64,000 nucleotides of DNA from Mycobacterium saskatchewanense (GTDB taxonomy: Bacteria; Actinomycetota; Actinomycetes; Mycobacteriales; Mycobacteriaceae), in assembly GCF_010729105.1 (NCBI RefSeq), contig NZ_AP022573.1, forward strand, positions 4,402,001 to 4,466,000. Direction: 5' to 3'. The notes beneath the pieces were generated by a model, which saw only the letters and a list, made by a program, of their open reading frames with translations, ran no database searches and was not told the DNA's origin. The first letter of the stretch is position 1. Each line of letters opens with the position of its first letter. The translations under genes and the position numbers were made by a program. Shown piece by piece: positions 40,200 to 49,291 of the stretch.

Positions 40200-41146
40200 G
40201 TCGGGATCCTTTCGTTGAGGGCGGGTGCCCCGGCACCGCGCAGGCCCACCTCGGCGTGCCCGGTGCCCAGCACCGACCAGTGCCGGTCGTCGATGTCGAG
40301 GTGGATGTCGGCCTGTTCGGTGTTGGTGCACACCGCCCTGCCGCCGTCGGGATCGGTGTAACCGAGACTCACGCACCGTTCCGGGCGCTGGTCGACCCGA
40401 ATCAGCACCCTGCGCCCGCCGATGCGTCCCTCCAGCTGCCAGTGCCGGAGGCCGAGCGTGGTCCGCATCCGCAGGGAGGGCAAATTGCTTGCGGGCCAAT
40501 CCTTTCCGTCGATGCGGAAACGGACGAATGTTATCGGCGCCAGCCGCCGCAGCCCGGGCTTGTGTGACACGGCCGTGACGGCCTCCACGATGTCGCCGCC
40601 GCCGAGGTCGGCGTGGATCCATCCCCAGCGCTTGGCGTTGCCGTGCCCGTAGATGTGGGCGACCGCGCCGCGCCAGCCGTCGAGCCGGAGAGGCTCGCCG
40701 GCGACGGTCACCGAGCCGGCGAAGTCGGCGGTGGGGGCGAGCACGACCTGGGCGCCGGGCAGCAACTCGCGCTCCCACGCGGCCCGGGGAAAGGTCCACA
40801 GCGGCGCGCCGGAGTCCTTCCAGGACAGGTCCCAGGCGATCGACCGGGCGCGTCCGCCGAGGTGTTCGGGGGCGACTCGCGCGCCCGCGGCGTCGAACCA
40901 CAGGGCCCCGGCGGCGGGGCGGACGGGCTCCGGGCCGAACCGCTCGGTGCGCGGCGGCCCGTCGGCCGGAAACCAGGTCGCCCAGCCGTGGGCGTAGGCG
41001 TCGCCCTGCAGCGGTGCCACCGTCTCGCAGTGCACCCACAGGCCGGCACGGGTGACCGGGTCGGACAGGGTGGCGTACCAGACCTCCAGCCGCCCGGGCT
41101 TGCCCCGCCAGCGCGGGGACGCGGCCGATCGCAGTTCGTCGTCCAT
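40196..41146 (-). CDS. Conserved protein of unknown function (Rv0493c-like)
   Basis: A 316-residue protein rich in Trp and Gly with beta-strand-like alternation (for example [14 protein letters not shown] and [11 protein letters not shown]). The pattern is faintly like lipocalin-type CrtC/AttH proteins, but I cannot assign a function. First gene of the unit with the GMC oxidoreductase, with GGAGG 6 nt before the ATG. It is divergent from the GntR regulator over 43 bp, which makes it a likely target of that regulator. Confidence 0.78.
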   Translation of the reverse strand: MDDELRSAASPRWRGKPGRLEVWYATLSDPVTRAGLWVHCETVAPLQGDAYAHGWATWFPADGPPRTERFGPEPVRPAAGALWFDAAGARVAPEHLGGRARSIAWDLSWKDSGAPLWTFPRAAWERELLPGAQVVLAPTADFAGSVTVAGEPLRLDGWRGAVAHIYGHGNAKRWGWIHADLGGGDIVEAVTAVSHKPGLRRLAPITFVRFRIDGKDWPASNLPSLRMRTTLGLRHWQLEGRIGGRRVLIRVDQRPERCVSLGYTDPDGGRAVCTNTEQADIHLDIDDRHWSVLGTGHAEVGLRGAGAPALNERIPT

Positions 41147-41173
41147 TGCTCACCTCCGGTCGATCGGGTCCAC

Positions 41174-41191
41174 TATATTGGTTGAACCAAT
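41174..41191. promoter_or_regulatory. Operator and leaderless -10 over the GntR gene start
   Basis: ATTGGTTGAACCAAT (41177-41191) is a perfect 15-bp palindrome. It overlaps a -10 TATATT (41174-41179) and the first two bases of the ATG at 41190. There is no Shine-Dalgarno, so the transcript is probably leaderless and the palindrome would block both promoter and start. A second half-like GAACCA follows at 41192. FadR-like autoregulation is inference. Confidence 0.6.
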
Positions 41192-41912
41192 GAACCAGTC
41201 AACTCCCCTTCAACCGCCCGACCGGCAGCGCGTCGACGAACAGATCGCCGCGTCGATCGCCGACGCCATCCTCGACGGCGTCTTCCCGCCCGGCTCGGCC
41301 CTGCCGCCGGAGCGGGAGCTGGCCGAAAGGCTGGAGGTCAACCGCACGTCGCTGCGGCAGGGGCTGGCCCGGCTGCAGCAGATGGGCCTGATCGAGGCCC
41401 GGCATGGCAGCGGGAACGTGGTGCGCGACCCGCAGGGGCTGACCCACCCCGCGGTGGTCGAGGCGCTGGTCCGCAAACTGGGCCCCGAGTTCCTCGTCGA
41501 GCTGCTGGAGATCCGCGCCGCGCTGGGCCCGCTGATCGGCCGGCTCGCCGCGCAGCGCGGCGGTCCCGAAGACGCCGATGCGTTGCGCGCCGCGTTGGCC
41601 GCGGTGCAGGACGCCGACGGCGCCGCGGCGCGCCAGGCCGCCGACCTCGACTACTTCCGGGTGCTCATCCACTGCAGCCGGAACCGCGCGTTGGGATTGC
41701 TGTATCGCTGGGTCGAGCAGGCCTTCGGCGGCCGCGAGCACGAGCTCACCGCTGCCTACGACGACGCGGGCCCGGTGGTGGCCGACCTGGCGGCGATCAC
41801 CGAGGCGGTGCTGGCGGGCGACGCGGCGGCGGCCGGCGCGGCCGTCGAGGCGTACCTGCTCGCCAGCGCGCAACGAATGGTGTTGGCGTACACCAACATT
41901 CAGCCGGGCTGA
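41190..41912 (+). CDS. GntR/FadR-like regulator (Rv0494-like)
   Basis: A 240-residue regulator with an N-terminal winged helix (residues about 14-80, [21 protein letters not shown] and [13 protein letters not shown]) and a helical FCD-type ligand domain. The M. tuberculosis counterpart is described as a FadR-like repressor released by long-chain acyl-CoA and linked to fatty-acid synthesis genes. Divergent from the three-gene GMC oxidoreductase unit. The ATG at 41190 overlaps its own probable operator. Confidence 0.88.
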   Translation: MNQSTPLQPPDRQRVDEQIAASIADAILDGVFPPGSALPPERELAERLEVNRTSLRQGLARLQQMGLIEARHGSGNVVRDPQGLTHPAVVEALVRKLGPEFLVELLEIRAALGPLIGRLAAQRGGPEDADALRAALAAVQDADGAAARQAADLDYFRVLIHCSRNRALGLLYRWVEQAFGGREHELTAAYDDAGPVVADLAAITEAVLAGDAAAAGAAVEAYLLASAQRMVLAYTNIQPG

Positions 41913-41924
41913 GCCGGGCCGCGG

Positions 41925-42710
41925 CTAGTCGGCGATCCGCGTCGCCGGGTGCACCGCGACGAGGCCTAACTTGCTGCGGCGCTTGCACATTGCCGCCAGC
42001 TCCGCGTAGGCCTTGGCGCCCAGCAGCTCGGTGAGCTCGTCGGCCATGCTCTCCCACACCTGCTTGGCGCCGACGTGGGCGCCCGGATCACCGGTGCAGT
42101 ACCAGTGCAGGTCGGCGCCGCCGGAACCCCAGCCGCGCCGGTCGTATTCGGTGACCCACGTCTTGAGGATCTCGGTGCCGTCCGGCCGGGTCACCCACTC
42201 CTGGCTGCGCCGGATCGGCAGCTGCCAGCACACGTCGGGCTTCATGGTCAGGGGCGGCACGCCCAGCTGGAGCGCCTTGATGTGCAGTGCGCATCCGGCG
42301 CCCGCGGCAAACCCCGGCCGGTTCAGGAAGATGCACGCTTCCTTGTGCTTGCGGGTGCGGTATTGGGGCTGGCCGTCGTGCTCGTCGAGTTCGAGGTACC
42401 CCTTGCGGCCCAATCCCTTCTCGCGGAACTGCCAGTCGTCGTCGGTCAGCTGCTCCACCGCGGCATCGAGGCGGGCGCGGTCGTCGTCGTCGGACAGGAA
42501 CGCCCCGTGCGAGCAGCAGCCGTCATCCGGGCGGCCCGCCACCGTGCCGTGGCACGCGGGCGTGCCGAACACGCACGTCCACCGCGACAGCAACCAGGTG
42601 AAGTCGGCCGCGATCAGGTGCTCGGGATTGTCCGGGTCGTAGAACTCCACCCACTCACGGGCGAAGTCGAGCTCGACCTCGTGTCCCGGCCCAGCCTGCG
42701 AATCCGCCAC
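41925..42710 (-). CDS. Conserved cysteine-rich protein (Rv0495c-like)
   Basis: A 261-residue protein with cysteines in [35 protein letters not shown] and DVCW. The spacing suggests a metal or Fe-S site, and it resembles the DUF3109-type proteins of actinobacteria, though I cannot name a reaction. GTG start with a leaderless-type -10 7 nt upstream. Divergent from ppx. A near-terminal stretch [17 protein letters not shown] is basic. Confidence 0.8.
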   Translation of the reverse strand: MADSQAGPGHEVELDFAREWVEFYDPDNPEHLIAADFTWLLSRWTCVFGTPACHGTVAGRPDDGCCSHGAFLSDDDDRARLDAAVEQLTDDDWQFREKGLGRKGYLELDEHDGQPQYRTRKHKEACIFLNRPGFAAGAGCALHIKALQLGVPPLTMKPDVCWQLPIRRSQEWVTRPDGTEILKTWVTEYDRRGWGSGGADLHWYCTGDPGAHVGAKQVWESMADELTELLGAKAYAELAAMCKRRSKLGLVAVHPATRIAD

Positions 42711-42717
42711 GGAGTCA

Positions 42718-42723
42718 ACGTTA
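42718..42723 (-). promoter_or_regulatory. Leaderless-type -10 of the Rv0495c-like gene
   Basis: Minus-strand TAACGT, then 7 nt, then the GTG at 42710. Confidence 0.45.
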
Positions 42724-42803
42724 GACCACGATTCCCGCTGCTCGGCACGTCGACACCCGGCCTAACCGCGCCGGGCAGCGATACGCCGATCCCGGCGTCC
42801 AGC

Positions 42804-42809
42804 TAGTTT
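42804..42809 (+). promoter_or_regulatory. Leaderless-type -10 of ppx
   Basis: TAGTTT, then 7 nt, then the GTG at 42817. It argues against the TTG at 42808, which would overlap the -10. Confidence 0.5.
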
Positions 42810-42816
42810 GATTACC

Positions 42817-43830
42817 GTGCGATTGGGCGTGCTCGACGTGGGCAGCAACACGGTTCATCTCCTGGTGGTTGATGCGCACCGTGGCGGGCATCCCACGCCT
42901 ATGAGTTCGACGAAGGCCACGCTGCGGCTGGCCGAGTCGATCGACAGCTCGGGAAAGATCACCAAGCGCGGCGCCGAGAAGCTGATTTCCACGATCGACG
43001 AGTTCGCCAAGATCGCGGACAGCTCCGGTTGCGCCGAGCTCATGGCCTTCGCGACCTCCGCGCTGCGCGACGCCGTGAACTCCGACGACGTGCTGGGCCG
43101 CGTCCGAAAGGAGACCGGTGTCGAGCTTAAGGCGCTGAGCGGGGTCGACGAGTCGCGGCTGACCTTCCTGGCGGTGCGCCGCTGGTACGGCTGGAGCGCG
43201 GGCCGCATCATCAATCTCGACATCGGTGGTGGCTCCCTGGAGATGTCCAGCGGCGTCGACGAGGACCCCGAGGTGGCGCTGTCGCTGCCGCTGGGCGCCG
43301 GGCGGCTGACCCGCGAATGGCTGCCCGACGACCCGCCGGGCCGGCGCCGGGTGGCGATGCTGCGGGACTGGCTGGATGCCGAGCTGGCCGAGGCCAGCGA
43401 GCAGGTGCTCGACGCCGGGCAGCCCGACCTGGCGGTCGCGACGTCGAAGACCTTCCGCTCGCTGGCGCGGCTCACCGGGGCGGCGCCGTCCGCGGCCGGG
43501 CCAAGGGTGAAGCGGACGCTGACGGCAAACGGCCTCAGGCAACTCATATCTTTCATCTCTAGGATGACCACCGCTGACCGCGCGGAACTGGAGGGAGTGA
43601 GCGCCGAGCGGGCCCCCCAGATCGTGGCGGGCGCCCTGGTGGCCGAGGCGAGCATGCGAGCCCTGTCGATCGAGATGGTGGACATCTGCCCGTGGGCATT
43701 ACGGGAAGGTCTCATCTTGCGCAAACTCGACAGCGAAGCCGACGGAACCGCCCTCATGGAAACCTCTGTGCGGGATGCTGGAGGACAGGCAGTGGATCGG
43801 GATGGGAACCGATCGAAAGGCGACAAATGA
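42817..43830 (+). CDS. ppx: Exopolyphosphatase/ppGpp phosphohydrolase family protein (Ppx1)
   Basis: A 337-residue Ppx/GppA protein that trims phosphate from short polyphosphate. The ASKHA phosphate loops are visible: [12 protein letters not shown] at the start and [12 protein letters not shown] near residue 135. It is the short form without the C-terminal HD domain of E. coli Ppx. GTG at 42817 starts the family sequence. The TGA overlaps the ATG of the next gene. It lies some 9 kb from senX3-regX3, which also deals with phosphate. Confidence 0.92.
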   Translation: MRLGVLDVGSNTVHLLVVDAHRGGHPTPMSSTKATLRLAESIDSSGKITKRGAEKLISTIDEFAKIADSSGCAELMAFATSALRDAVNSDDVLGRVRKETGVELKALSGVDESRLTFLAVRRWYGWSAGRIINLDIGGGSLEMSSGVDEDPEVALSLPLGAGRLTREWLPDDPPGRRRVAMLRDWLDAELAEASEQVLDAGQPDLAVATSKTFRSLARLTGAAPSAAGPRVKRTLTANGLRQLISFISRMTTADRAELEGVSAERAPQIVAGALVAEASMRALSIEMVDICPWALREGLILRKLDSEADGTALMETSVRDAGGQAVDRDGNRSKGDK

Positions 43831-44813
43831 CCGGACCACACTCCGAGACCGAGAGCCCGAGCACTCGGCCCATCTCGGTGGCCGAGTTGCTGGCCAGGAA
43901 CGGCACCATCGGCGCCCCGGCGGTCACCCGGCGGCGCCGCCGTCGCCGCGGCGACAGCGACGCGGTCACGGTCGCCGAGCTCACCGGCGAAATCCCGGTC
44001 GTTCGCGACGACCAACACGACGACATCGAGTCCCCCGCGACGGTCCAGGTCGCCGAGCCGGCTCCCGAGGTGGCCCCACCCCCCGCGCCCGCTCCCGAGA
44101 CTCTCGACACCAGGGACCGCCCGAAGCCCGCCTACTGGTCGGAACCCGAGCCCCGCTGGCCCAAGTCGGCGCCGCAGCCCGACCGCGCCTCCGGGCCCGA
44201 GCGCAGCGAGTACCCGCGTCCCCCGCGCCGCGCCGATGCCGTGCCCGCCGAGCAGGGCGGCCCGGCCGGCGCTGAGGACATGAGCCCGGACCCGGTGGAC
44301 CACTACGCGGACATCCCGGTGGACATCATGGACGCCGAGATCCGCGAGGCGGAACCCGGCACCGACGACGATTCGGCGTACGTGCGCTCCTATCTGCGCG
44401 ACTCGGACTCCACGCTGTTCGGCGGCCAGACCCTGGCGGACGAGGTGGCCCGGCGGGGCGGCGCGCGGTCGGTGACCGACGAGGCGGCCGAGGAGGGCCG
44501 TGACGTCGACGGTGACCATGACCGCGCCCTGGGCGTCGGGGGCCGGCTGGAGGCGCTGTGGCGCGGCAGCGTGGTGGTGTTCCAGTCGGTGCTGGCCGTC
44601 GTGTTCGGGGCCGGGTTGTTCGTGGCCTTCGACCAGCTGTGGCGCTGGAACAGCATCGTCGCGCTGGTGCTGTCGGTGCTGGTGATCCTCGGCCTGGTGG
44701 TCGGGGTCCGGGTGGTGCGCAAGACCGAGGACATCGCCAGCACACTGATCGCGGTTGCGGTGGGGGCGCTGATCACCCTGGGCCCGCTGGCGCTCTCGTT
44801 GCAGTCGGGCTAG
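43827..44813 (+). CDS. Membrane protein with long disordered cytoplasmic part (Rv0497-like)
   Basis: A 328-residue protein. Residues 1-240 are hydrophilic, with a basic run TRRRRRRRG near 35-43, a proline-rich middle and an acidic segment ([21 protein letters not shown]). Two to three transmembrane segments occupy residues 250-325. ATGA coupling to ppx, GAAAGG upstream. Function unknown. Confidence 0.8.
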   Translation: MTGPHSETESPSTRPISVAELLARNGTIGAPAVTRRRRRRRGDSDAVTVAELTGEIPVVRDDQHDDIESPATVQVAEPAPEVAPPPAPAPETLDTRDRPKPAYWSEPEPRWPKSAPQPDRASGPERSEYPRPPRRADAVPAEQGGPAGAEDMSPDPVDHYADIPVDIMDAEIREAEPGTDDDSAYVRSYLRDSDSTLFGGQTLADEVARRGGARSVTDEAAEEGRDVDGDHDRALGVGGRLEALWRGSVVVFQSVLAVVFGAGLFVAFDQLWRWNSIVALVLSVLVILGLVVGVRVVRKTEDIASTLIAVAVGALITLGPLALSLQSG

Positions 44814-44830
44814 GCGACCCTCCCAGACCG

Positions 44831-45670
44831 TTGCGCCCCGCGATCAAAGTCGGACTGTCGACGGCCTCGGTGTATCCCCTGCGGGCCGAGGCCGCGTTCG
44901 AGTACGCGGCCCGGCTCGGCTACGACGGGGTCGAGCTGATGGTGTGGAGCGAGTCGGTCAGCCAGGACATCGACGCCGTGCAGAAGCTGTCCCGGCGCTA
45001 CCGGGTGCCGGTGCTGTCCGTGCACGCGCCCTGCCTGCTGATCTCGCAGCGGGTGTGGGGCGCCAACCCGATTCCGAAGCTGGAGCGCAGCGTGCGGGCC
45101 GCCGAACAGTTGGGCGCGCAGACCGTCGTCGTGCATCCTCCGTTTCGCTGGCAGCGCCGCTACGCGGAGGGGTTCAGCGAACAGGTCCGAGACCTCGAAG
45201 CATCGAGCGAGGTGCTGGTGGCGGTGGAGAACATGTTCCCGTTCCGCGCGGACCGGTTCTTTCCCGGTCAGTCGCGCGAACGGATGCGCCGGCGCGGCGG
45301 CGGCCCCGGGCCGGCCATCTCCGCGTTCGCGCCGTCCTACGACCCGCTGGACGGCAACCACGCGCACTACACGCTGGACCTGTCACACACCGCGACGGCC
45401 GGCAGCGACTCGCTGGACATGGCCCGCCGGATGGGCGACGGGCTGGTCCACCTGCACCTGTGTGATGGGAGCGGCCTGCCCGCCGACGAGCACCTGATCC
45501 CGGGGCGCGGCACCCAGCCGACCGCCGAGGTGTGCCAGCTGCTGGCGGCCGGCCAGTTCGCCGGGCACGTCATCCTCGAGGTGTCCACCTCCAGCGCGCG
45601 GTCGGCCAGTGAGCGTGAAAGCATGCTCACCGAATCGTTGCAGTTCGCCCGCACGCACCTGCTGCGGTGA
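44831..45670 (+). CDS. Sugar phosphate isomerase/epimerase-like TIM barrel (Rv0498-like)
   Basis: A 279-residue xylose-isomerase-like barrel of the AP endonuclease 2 superfamily. Metal-ligand positions are suggested by VELMVW, SVHAPC, VVHPPF, VENMFPF, LDLSHTATAG, HLHLCDG and ILEVSTSSA. The substrate is unknown. TTG at 44831 gives the known family start (RPAIKVGLSTASVYP); upstream of it is another gene's frame. Eighteen bp after the preceding gene. Confidence 0.87.
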   Translation: MRPAIKVGLSTASVYPLRAEAAFEYAARLGYDGVELMVWSESVSQDIDAVQKLSRRYRVPVLSVHAPCLLISQRVWGANPIPKLERSVRAAEQLGAQTVVVHPPFRWQRRYAEGFSEQVRDLEASSEVLVAVENMFPFRADRFFPGQSRERMRRRGGGPGPAISAFAPSYDPLDGNHAHYTLDLSHTATAGSDSLDMARRMGDGLVHLHLCDGSGLPADEHLIPGRGTQPTAEVCQLLAAGQFAGHVILEVSTSSARSASERESMLTESLQFARTHLLR

Positions 45671-45685
45671 CACCACCGGGAGACC

Positions 45686-46525
45686 ATGAACGCGTTATTC
45701 ACCACCGCGATGGCATTGCGGGAGGCCGAGCCGGGCGTGTTCGAGGCGGAACTGAACGAGCACTGGACCATCGGGCCCAAGGTTCACGGCGGCGCCATGC
45801 TGGCGCTGTGTGCCAACGCCGCCCGCGCCGCGGGTGACGGGCAGGCCCTCGGAGTAGAACCCGTCGCCCTGTCGGCGAACTTCCTGTGGGCGCCGGATCC
45901 CGGACCGATGCGGGTGGTGACGTCGATCCGCAAACGCGGGCGCCGCATCAGCGTGGCCGACGTCGAGCTCACCCAGGGCGGGCGCACCGCGGTGCACGCC
46001 GTGGTGAACCTGGGGGAGCCCGAGCATTTCCCGCCCGACGACTCCGGAGAGGGCGCCAGGCCCCTGCTGTCGGCGAACCCGGTGGTGGACCTGATGGCGC
46101 CGGAACCGCCCGACGACATCGAGCCGATCGGGCCCGGCCATCCGCTGTCGGGCCTGGTCCACCTGGGGGAGGGCTGCGACGTGCGGCCGCTGCTGTCGAC
46201 GATGCAGCCCAGCGCGGACGGCCGCCCGCCGATGATCCAGATGTGGGCACGCCCCCGCGGCGTGGCCCCGGACCCGCTGTTCGCGCTGATGTGCGGCGAC
46301 CTGTCGGCGCCGGTGACCTTCGCCGTCGACCGCACCGGCTGGGCGCCCACCGTCCAGCTCACCGCCTATCTGCGTGCCGTTCCGGCCGACGGCTGGCTGC
46401 GGATCCTCGCCACCTGCATGGAGATCGGCCACGACTGGTTCGACGAAGACCACATCGTGGTCGACAGCCTGGGTCGGCTCGTCGTGCAGGCGCGTCAACT
46501 GGCCCTAGTCCCTGCGGCTCGCTGA
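45686..46525 (+). CDS. Acyl-CoA thioesterase-like protein (Rv0499-like)
   Basis: A 279-residue double-hotdog protein of the TesB-like thioesterase family. The N-terminal hotdog includes HWTIGPKVHGGAMLALCANAA, a typical helix entry, and the second hotdog covers the C-terminal half. The substrate is unknown, probably an acyl-CoA. It starts 15 nt after the TIM-barrel gene and precedes proC by 15 nt. Confidence 0.82.
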   Translation: MNALFTTAMALREAEPGVFEAELNEHWTIGPKVHGGAMLALCANAARAAGDGQALGVEPVALSANFLWAPDPGPMRVVTSIRKRGRRISVADVELTQGGRTAVHAVVNLGEPEHFPPDDSGEGARPLLSANPVVDLMAPEPPDDIEPIGPGHPLSGLVHLGEGCDVRPLLSTMQPSADGRPPMIQMWARPRGVAPDPLFALMCGDLSAPVTFAVDRTGWAPTVQLTAYLRAVPADGWLRILATCMEIGHDWFDEDHIVVDSLGRLVVQARQLALVPAAR

Positions 46526-46540
46526 CCGTCGTCGTCTGCG

Positions 46541-47428
46541 ATGCTGTCCGGCATGGCAAGAATCGCGATCATCGGTGGCGGCAGCATCGGGGAGGCACTG
46601 CTGTCGGGGCTGCTGCGCGCGGGCCGGCAGGTCAAGGATCTGGTCGTGGCCGAGCGGGTGCCCGAGCGCGCCAAGTATCTGGCGGACACCTATTCGGTGT
46701 TGGTCGCCCCGGTCGCGGACGCGGTGGACAACGCGACCTTCGTCGTCGTCGCCGTCAAACCGGCCGATGTCGAGCAGGTGATGGGGGAGGTGTCCCGGGT
46801 GGCCGCCGCGGCCGAGAGCGACACCGCGGAGCAGGTTTTCGTGACGGTGGCGGCGGGCGTCACGACCTCGTACTTCGAGTCCAAGCTGCCGGCCGGGGCG
46901 CCCGTGGTGCGGGCGATGCCCAACGCGGCGGCGCTCGTCGGCGCCGGGGTCACCGCCCTGGCCAAGGGCCGGTTCGTCACCCCCGCACAGCTCGAGGAGG
47001 TCTCGGCGCTCTTCGACTCCGTGGGTGGCGTGCTGGTCGTCCCCGAGTCCCAGATGGACGCCGTGACCGCGCTCTCCGGCTCGGGACCCGCCTATTTCCT
47101 GCTGATGGTCGAGGCGCTGGTCGACGCCGGGGTCGCTGCGGGACTGACCCGGCAGGTGGCCACGGACCTGACGGCGCAGACGATGGCCGGGGCGGCCGCC
47201 ATGCTGCTGGAACGGCTCGACTCGGACTCCGAGGCCGCCGCCGAGCAGGCGCCGGGAATGTTGCCCGACGCCACCGCGGTGCAGCTGCGGGCCACGGTCA
47301 CGTCACCCGGTGGGACCACCGCCGCTGGGCTGCGCGAACTCGAACGAGGCGGGCTCCGGGTGGCCGTCGACGCTGCCGTTCAGGCCGCGAAAATGCGCTC
47401 TGAGCAGCTAAGAATTACATCGGAATAA
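46541..47428 (+). CDS. proC: Pyrroline-5-carboxylate reductase
   Basis: A 295-residue enzyme that makes proline from pyrroline-5-carboxylate with NAD(P)H. The Rossmann motif IIGGGSIGEALL is at the N terminus, VVAVKPADV and RAMPNAAALVGAGVTAL follow, and the C-terminal helical domain carries SGSGPAYF and TVTSPGGTTAAGL. The ATG at 46541 matches the M. tuberculosis annotation; the ATG at 46553 (MARIAII) would give the standard ProC N terminus and cannot be excluded. No Shine-Dalgarno for either. Confidence 0.94.
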   Translation: MLSGMARIAIIGGGSIGEALLSGLLRAGRQVKDLVVAERVPERAKYLADTYSVLVAPVADAVDNATFVVVAVKPADVEQVMGEVSRVAAAAESDTAEQVFVTVAAGVTTSYFESKLPAGAPVVRAMPNAAALVGAGVTALAKGRFVTPAQLEEVSALFDSVGGVLVVPESQMDAVTALSGSGPAYFLLMVEALVDAGVAAGLTRQVATDLTAQTMAGAAAMLLERLDSDSEAAAEQAPGMLPDATAVQLRATVTSPGGTTAAGLRELERGGLRVAVDAAVQAAKMRSEQLRITSE

Positions 47429-47568
47429 TTAAAGATTTTCGGACTGATTGTCCCCCACCAGTACCAGTAACCCCATTAGTCCCGCTATTCTCCTCTTTGT
47501 ATGCACGCGTGGGTGCCAGCGGAGGGGAAGCCGCTGGGGTTGCGTGTGCCTGACACGATTGGGTTGCG

Positions 47569-47826
47569 ATGACGTCTACGAACGGGCCATCAGCGCGAGA
47601 TTCTGCAGGTAAGGCACGGGATACCGGCGCCGGAGATGGCCAGCAGGCCCGGACGCAATTTCTCACCGTCGCCGAGGTGGCGGCCCTGATGAGAGTGTCC
47701 AAGATGACGGTGTACCGCCTGGTGCACAACGGCGAGCTGCCCGCGGTCCGGGTCGGGCGGTCCTTCCGGGTGCATGCCAAGGCCGTTCACGACATGCTGG
47801 AGACCTCGTACTTCGACGCGGGCTGA
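47569..47826 (+). CDS. BldC-like helix-turn-helix protein (Rv0500A-like)
   Basis: An 85-residue DNA-binding protein with an excisionase/MerR-type helix-turn-helix (FLTVAEVAALMRVSKMTVYR, then GELPAVRVGRSFRV wing). It matches the BldC-type developmental regulators of actinobacteria. The first 28 residues are disordered. The 140-bp spacer after proC shows no gene. Targets unknown. Confidence 0.85.
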   Translation: MTSTNGPSARDSAGKARDTGAGDGQQARTQFLTVAEVAALMRVSKMTVYRLVHNGELPAVRVGRSFRVHAKAVHDMLETSYFDAG

Positions 47827-47984
47827 TCGCAGCCCGGCCGGTGCCGGCGCTATGACCCGGTGGCCGACCGGGCGCCATTTGGTGTTCGGTGCGGCCGCCC
47901 GGGTAAAGTGGCGGGGTCCTTTCCATAGTCCTTTTCAGGTCCTGCCAAGCAGTCACTGGTCAGATAGCGGAGTCAGCGGAGTCA

Positions 47985-48086
47985 ATGGGTTCAGTCATCA
48001 AGAAGCGGCGCAAGCGTATGTCGAAGAAGAAGCACCGCAAGCTGCTGCGCCGCACCAGGGTGCAGCGCAGAAAACTCGGCAAGTAA
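47985..48086 (+). CDS. Small ribosomal protein bS22
   Basis: A 33-codon gene encoding an extremely basic peptide that starts [16 protein letters not shown] and ends RRKLGK. This is the AURKAIP1/COX24 domain type and matches the mycobacterial 30S protein bS22 (Rv0500B). It is too short for usual gene-length cutoffs. TAAAGT at 47904-47909 is a possible -10, with a leader of about 70 nt. Standing alone between the BldC-like gene and galE2 is the conserved mycobacterial order. Confidence 0.85.
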
Positions 48087-48143
48087 GCCCCCGCCCGTAC
48101 CGACCTTGACGCTGCCGTAAAAACCGCTGCCGCGGTTCGCCAT

Positions 48144-48149
48144 TAGGCT
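48144..48149 (+). promoter_or_regulatory. Leaderless-type -10 of galE2
   Basis: TAGGCT, then 6 nt, then the ATG at 48156. Confidence 0.4.
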
Positions 48150-48155
48150 GTTTGG

Positions 48156-49286
48156 ATGGATTCGTCGAGCGGGGAAGGCCCCGGCGCCGGGGGTGGCTCG
48201 GCGAGCGACGCCGTGCATTACCCCAAGGTCGTCCTGGTTACCGGTGCGTGCCGGTTCCTGGGTGGCTACCTGACCGCTCGGCTGGCGCAGAACCCCTTGA
48301 TCAAAACGGTGATCGCGGTGGATGCGATCGCCCCCAGCAAGGACATGCTGCGCCGGATGGGTCGCGCCGAGTTCGTGCGCGCCGACATTCGAAATCCCTT
48401 CATCGCCAAGGTGATTCGCAACGGCGAGGTGGACACGGTGGTGCATGCCGCGGCGGCGTCGTACGCGCCGCGGTCCGGCGGCACCGCCGCGCTGAAGGAA
48501 ATCAACGTGATGGGCGCGATGCAACTCTTCGCGGCCTGCCAGAAGGCGCCGTCGGTGCGCCGCGTCGTGCTCAAGTCGACGTCCGAGGTCTACGGATCGA
48601 GCCCGCGCGACCCGGTGGTGTTCACCGAGGACAGCTCCAGCCGAAAACCGTTCCGCGGCGGCTTCGCCAAGGACAGCCTCGACATCGAGGGCTACGCGCG
48701 TGGCCTCGGCCGCCGCCGCCCCGACATCGCGGTGACAATTCTCCGGCTGGCCAACATGATCGGGCCCGCGATGGACACCACGCTGTCGCGATATCTCGCA
48801 GGACCGTTGGTGCCCACGATGTTCGGCCGCGACGCCCGACTACAGCTGCTGCACGAACAGGATGCACTCGGCGCGCTGGAGCGTGCGGCGATGGCGGGCA
48901 AGGCCGGGACGTTCAACATCGGCGCCGACGGAATCATCATGCTGTCCCAGGCGATCCGGCGCGCCGGCCGGATCCCGTTGCCCGTGCCCGGTTTCGGCGT
49001 CTGGGCGCTCGATTCGCTGAGGCGGGCCAACCGGTACAACGAGATCAGCCGCGATCAGTTCGATTACTTGAGTTACGGCCGCGTCATGGACACCAGCCGG
49101 ATGCGCGCGGAGCTCGGCTATCAGCCGAAATGGACGACGGCGGAGGCGTTCGACGACTACGTGCGTGGTCGCGGCCTCACTCCCATTATCGACCCTGATC
49201 GGGTACGCTCCTGGGAAGATCGCGCCATAGCCCTGGCACAGCGTTGGGGTAGCCGAAATCCAATTCCATGGGGTGGGGTCAGGTAG
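48156..49286 (+). CDS. galE2: NAD-dependent epimerase/dehydratase family protein GalE2
   Basis: A 376-residue extended-SDR fold protein named after UDP-glucose 4-epimerase. Two hallmarks are altered. The cofactor motif reads VTGACRFLGGYL, with Arg where the second Gly of TGxxGxxG is expected, and no Tyr-x-x-x-Lys pair is seen after STSEVYG, where the sequence runs GFAKDSLDIEGY. As I recall, M. tuberculosis GalE2 shares this, so it is likely a family trait. Epimerase activity is therefore doubtful; a binding or regulatory role is possible. Followed within 5 nt by the acyltransferase gene. Confidence 0.85.
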   Translation: MDSSSGEGPGAGGGSASDAVHYPKVVLVTGACRFLGGYLTARLAQNPLIKTVIAVDAIAPSKDMLRRMGRAEFVRADIRNPFIAKVIRNGEVDTVVHAAAASYAPRSGGTAALKEINVMGAMQLFAACQKAPSVRRVVLKSTSEVYGSSPRDPVVFTEDSSSRKPFRGGFAKDSLDIEGYARGLGRRRPDIAVTILRLANMIGPAMDTTLSRYLAGPLVPTMFGRDARLQLLHEQDALGALERAAMAGKAGTFNIGADGIIMLSQAIRRAGRIPLPVPGFGVWALDSLRRANRYNEISRDQFDYLSYGRVMDTSRMRAELGYQPKWTTAEAFDDYVRGRGLTPIIDPDRVRSWEDRAIALAQRWGSRNPIPWGGVR

Positions 49287-49291
49287 ATATC

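Noticed and set aside
47774-48109. A 111-codon frame over the bS22 gene
   Set aside because: It is a different frame from the clear 33-residue bS22 peptide and overlaps the BldC-like gene end.
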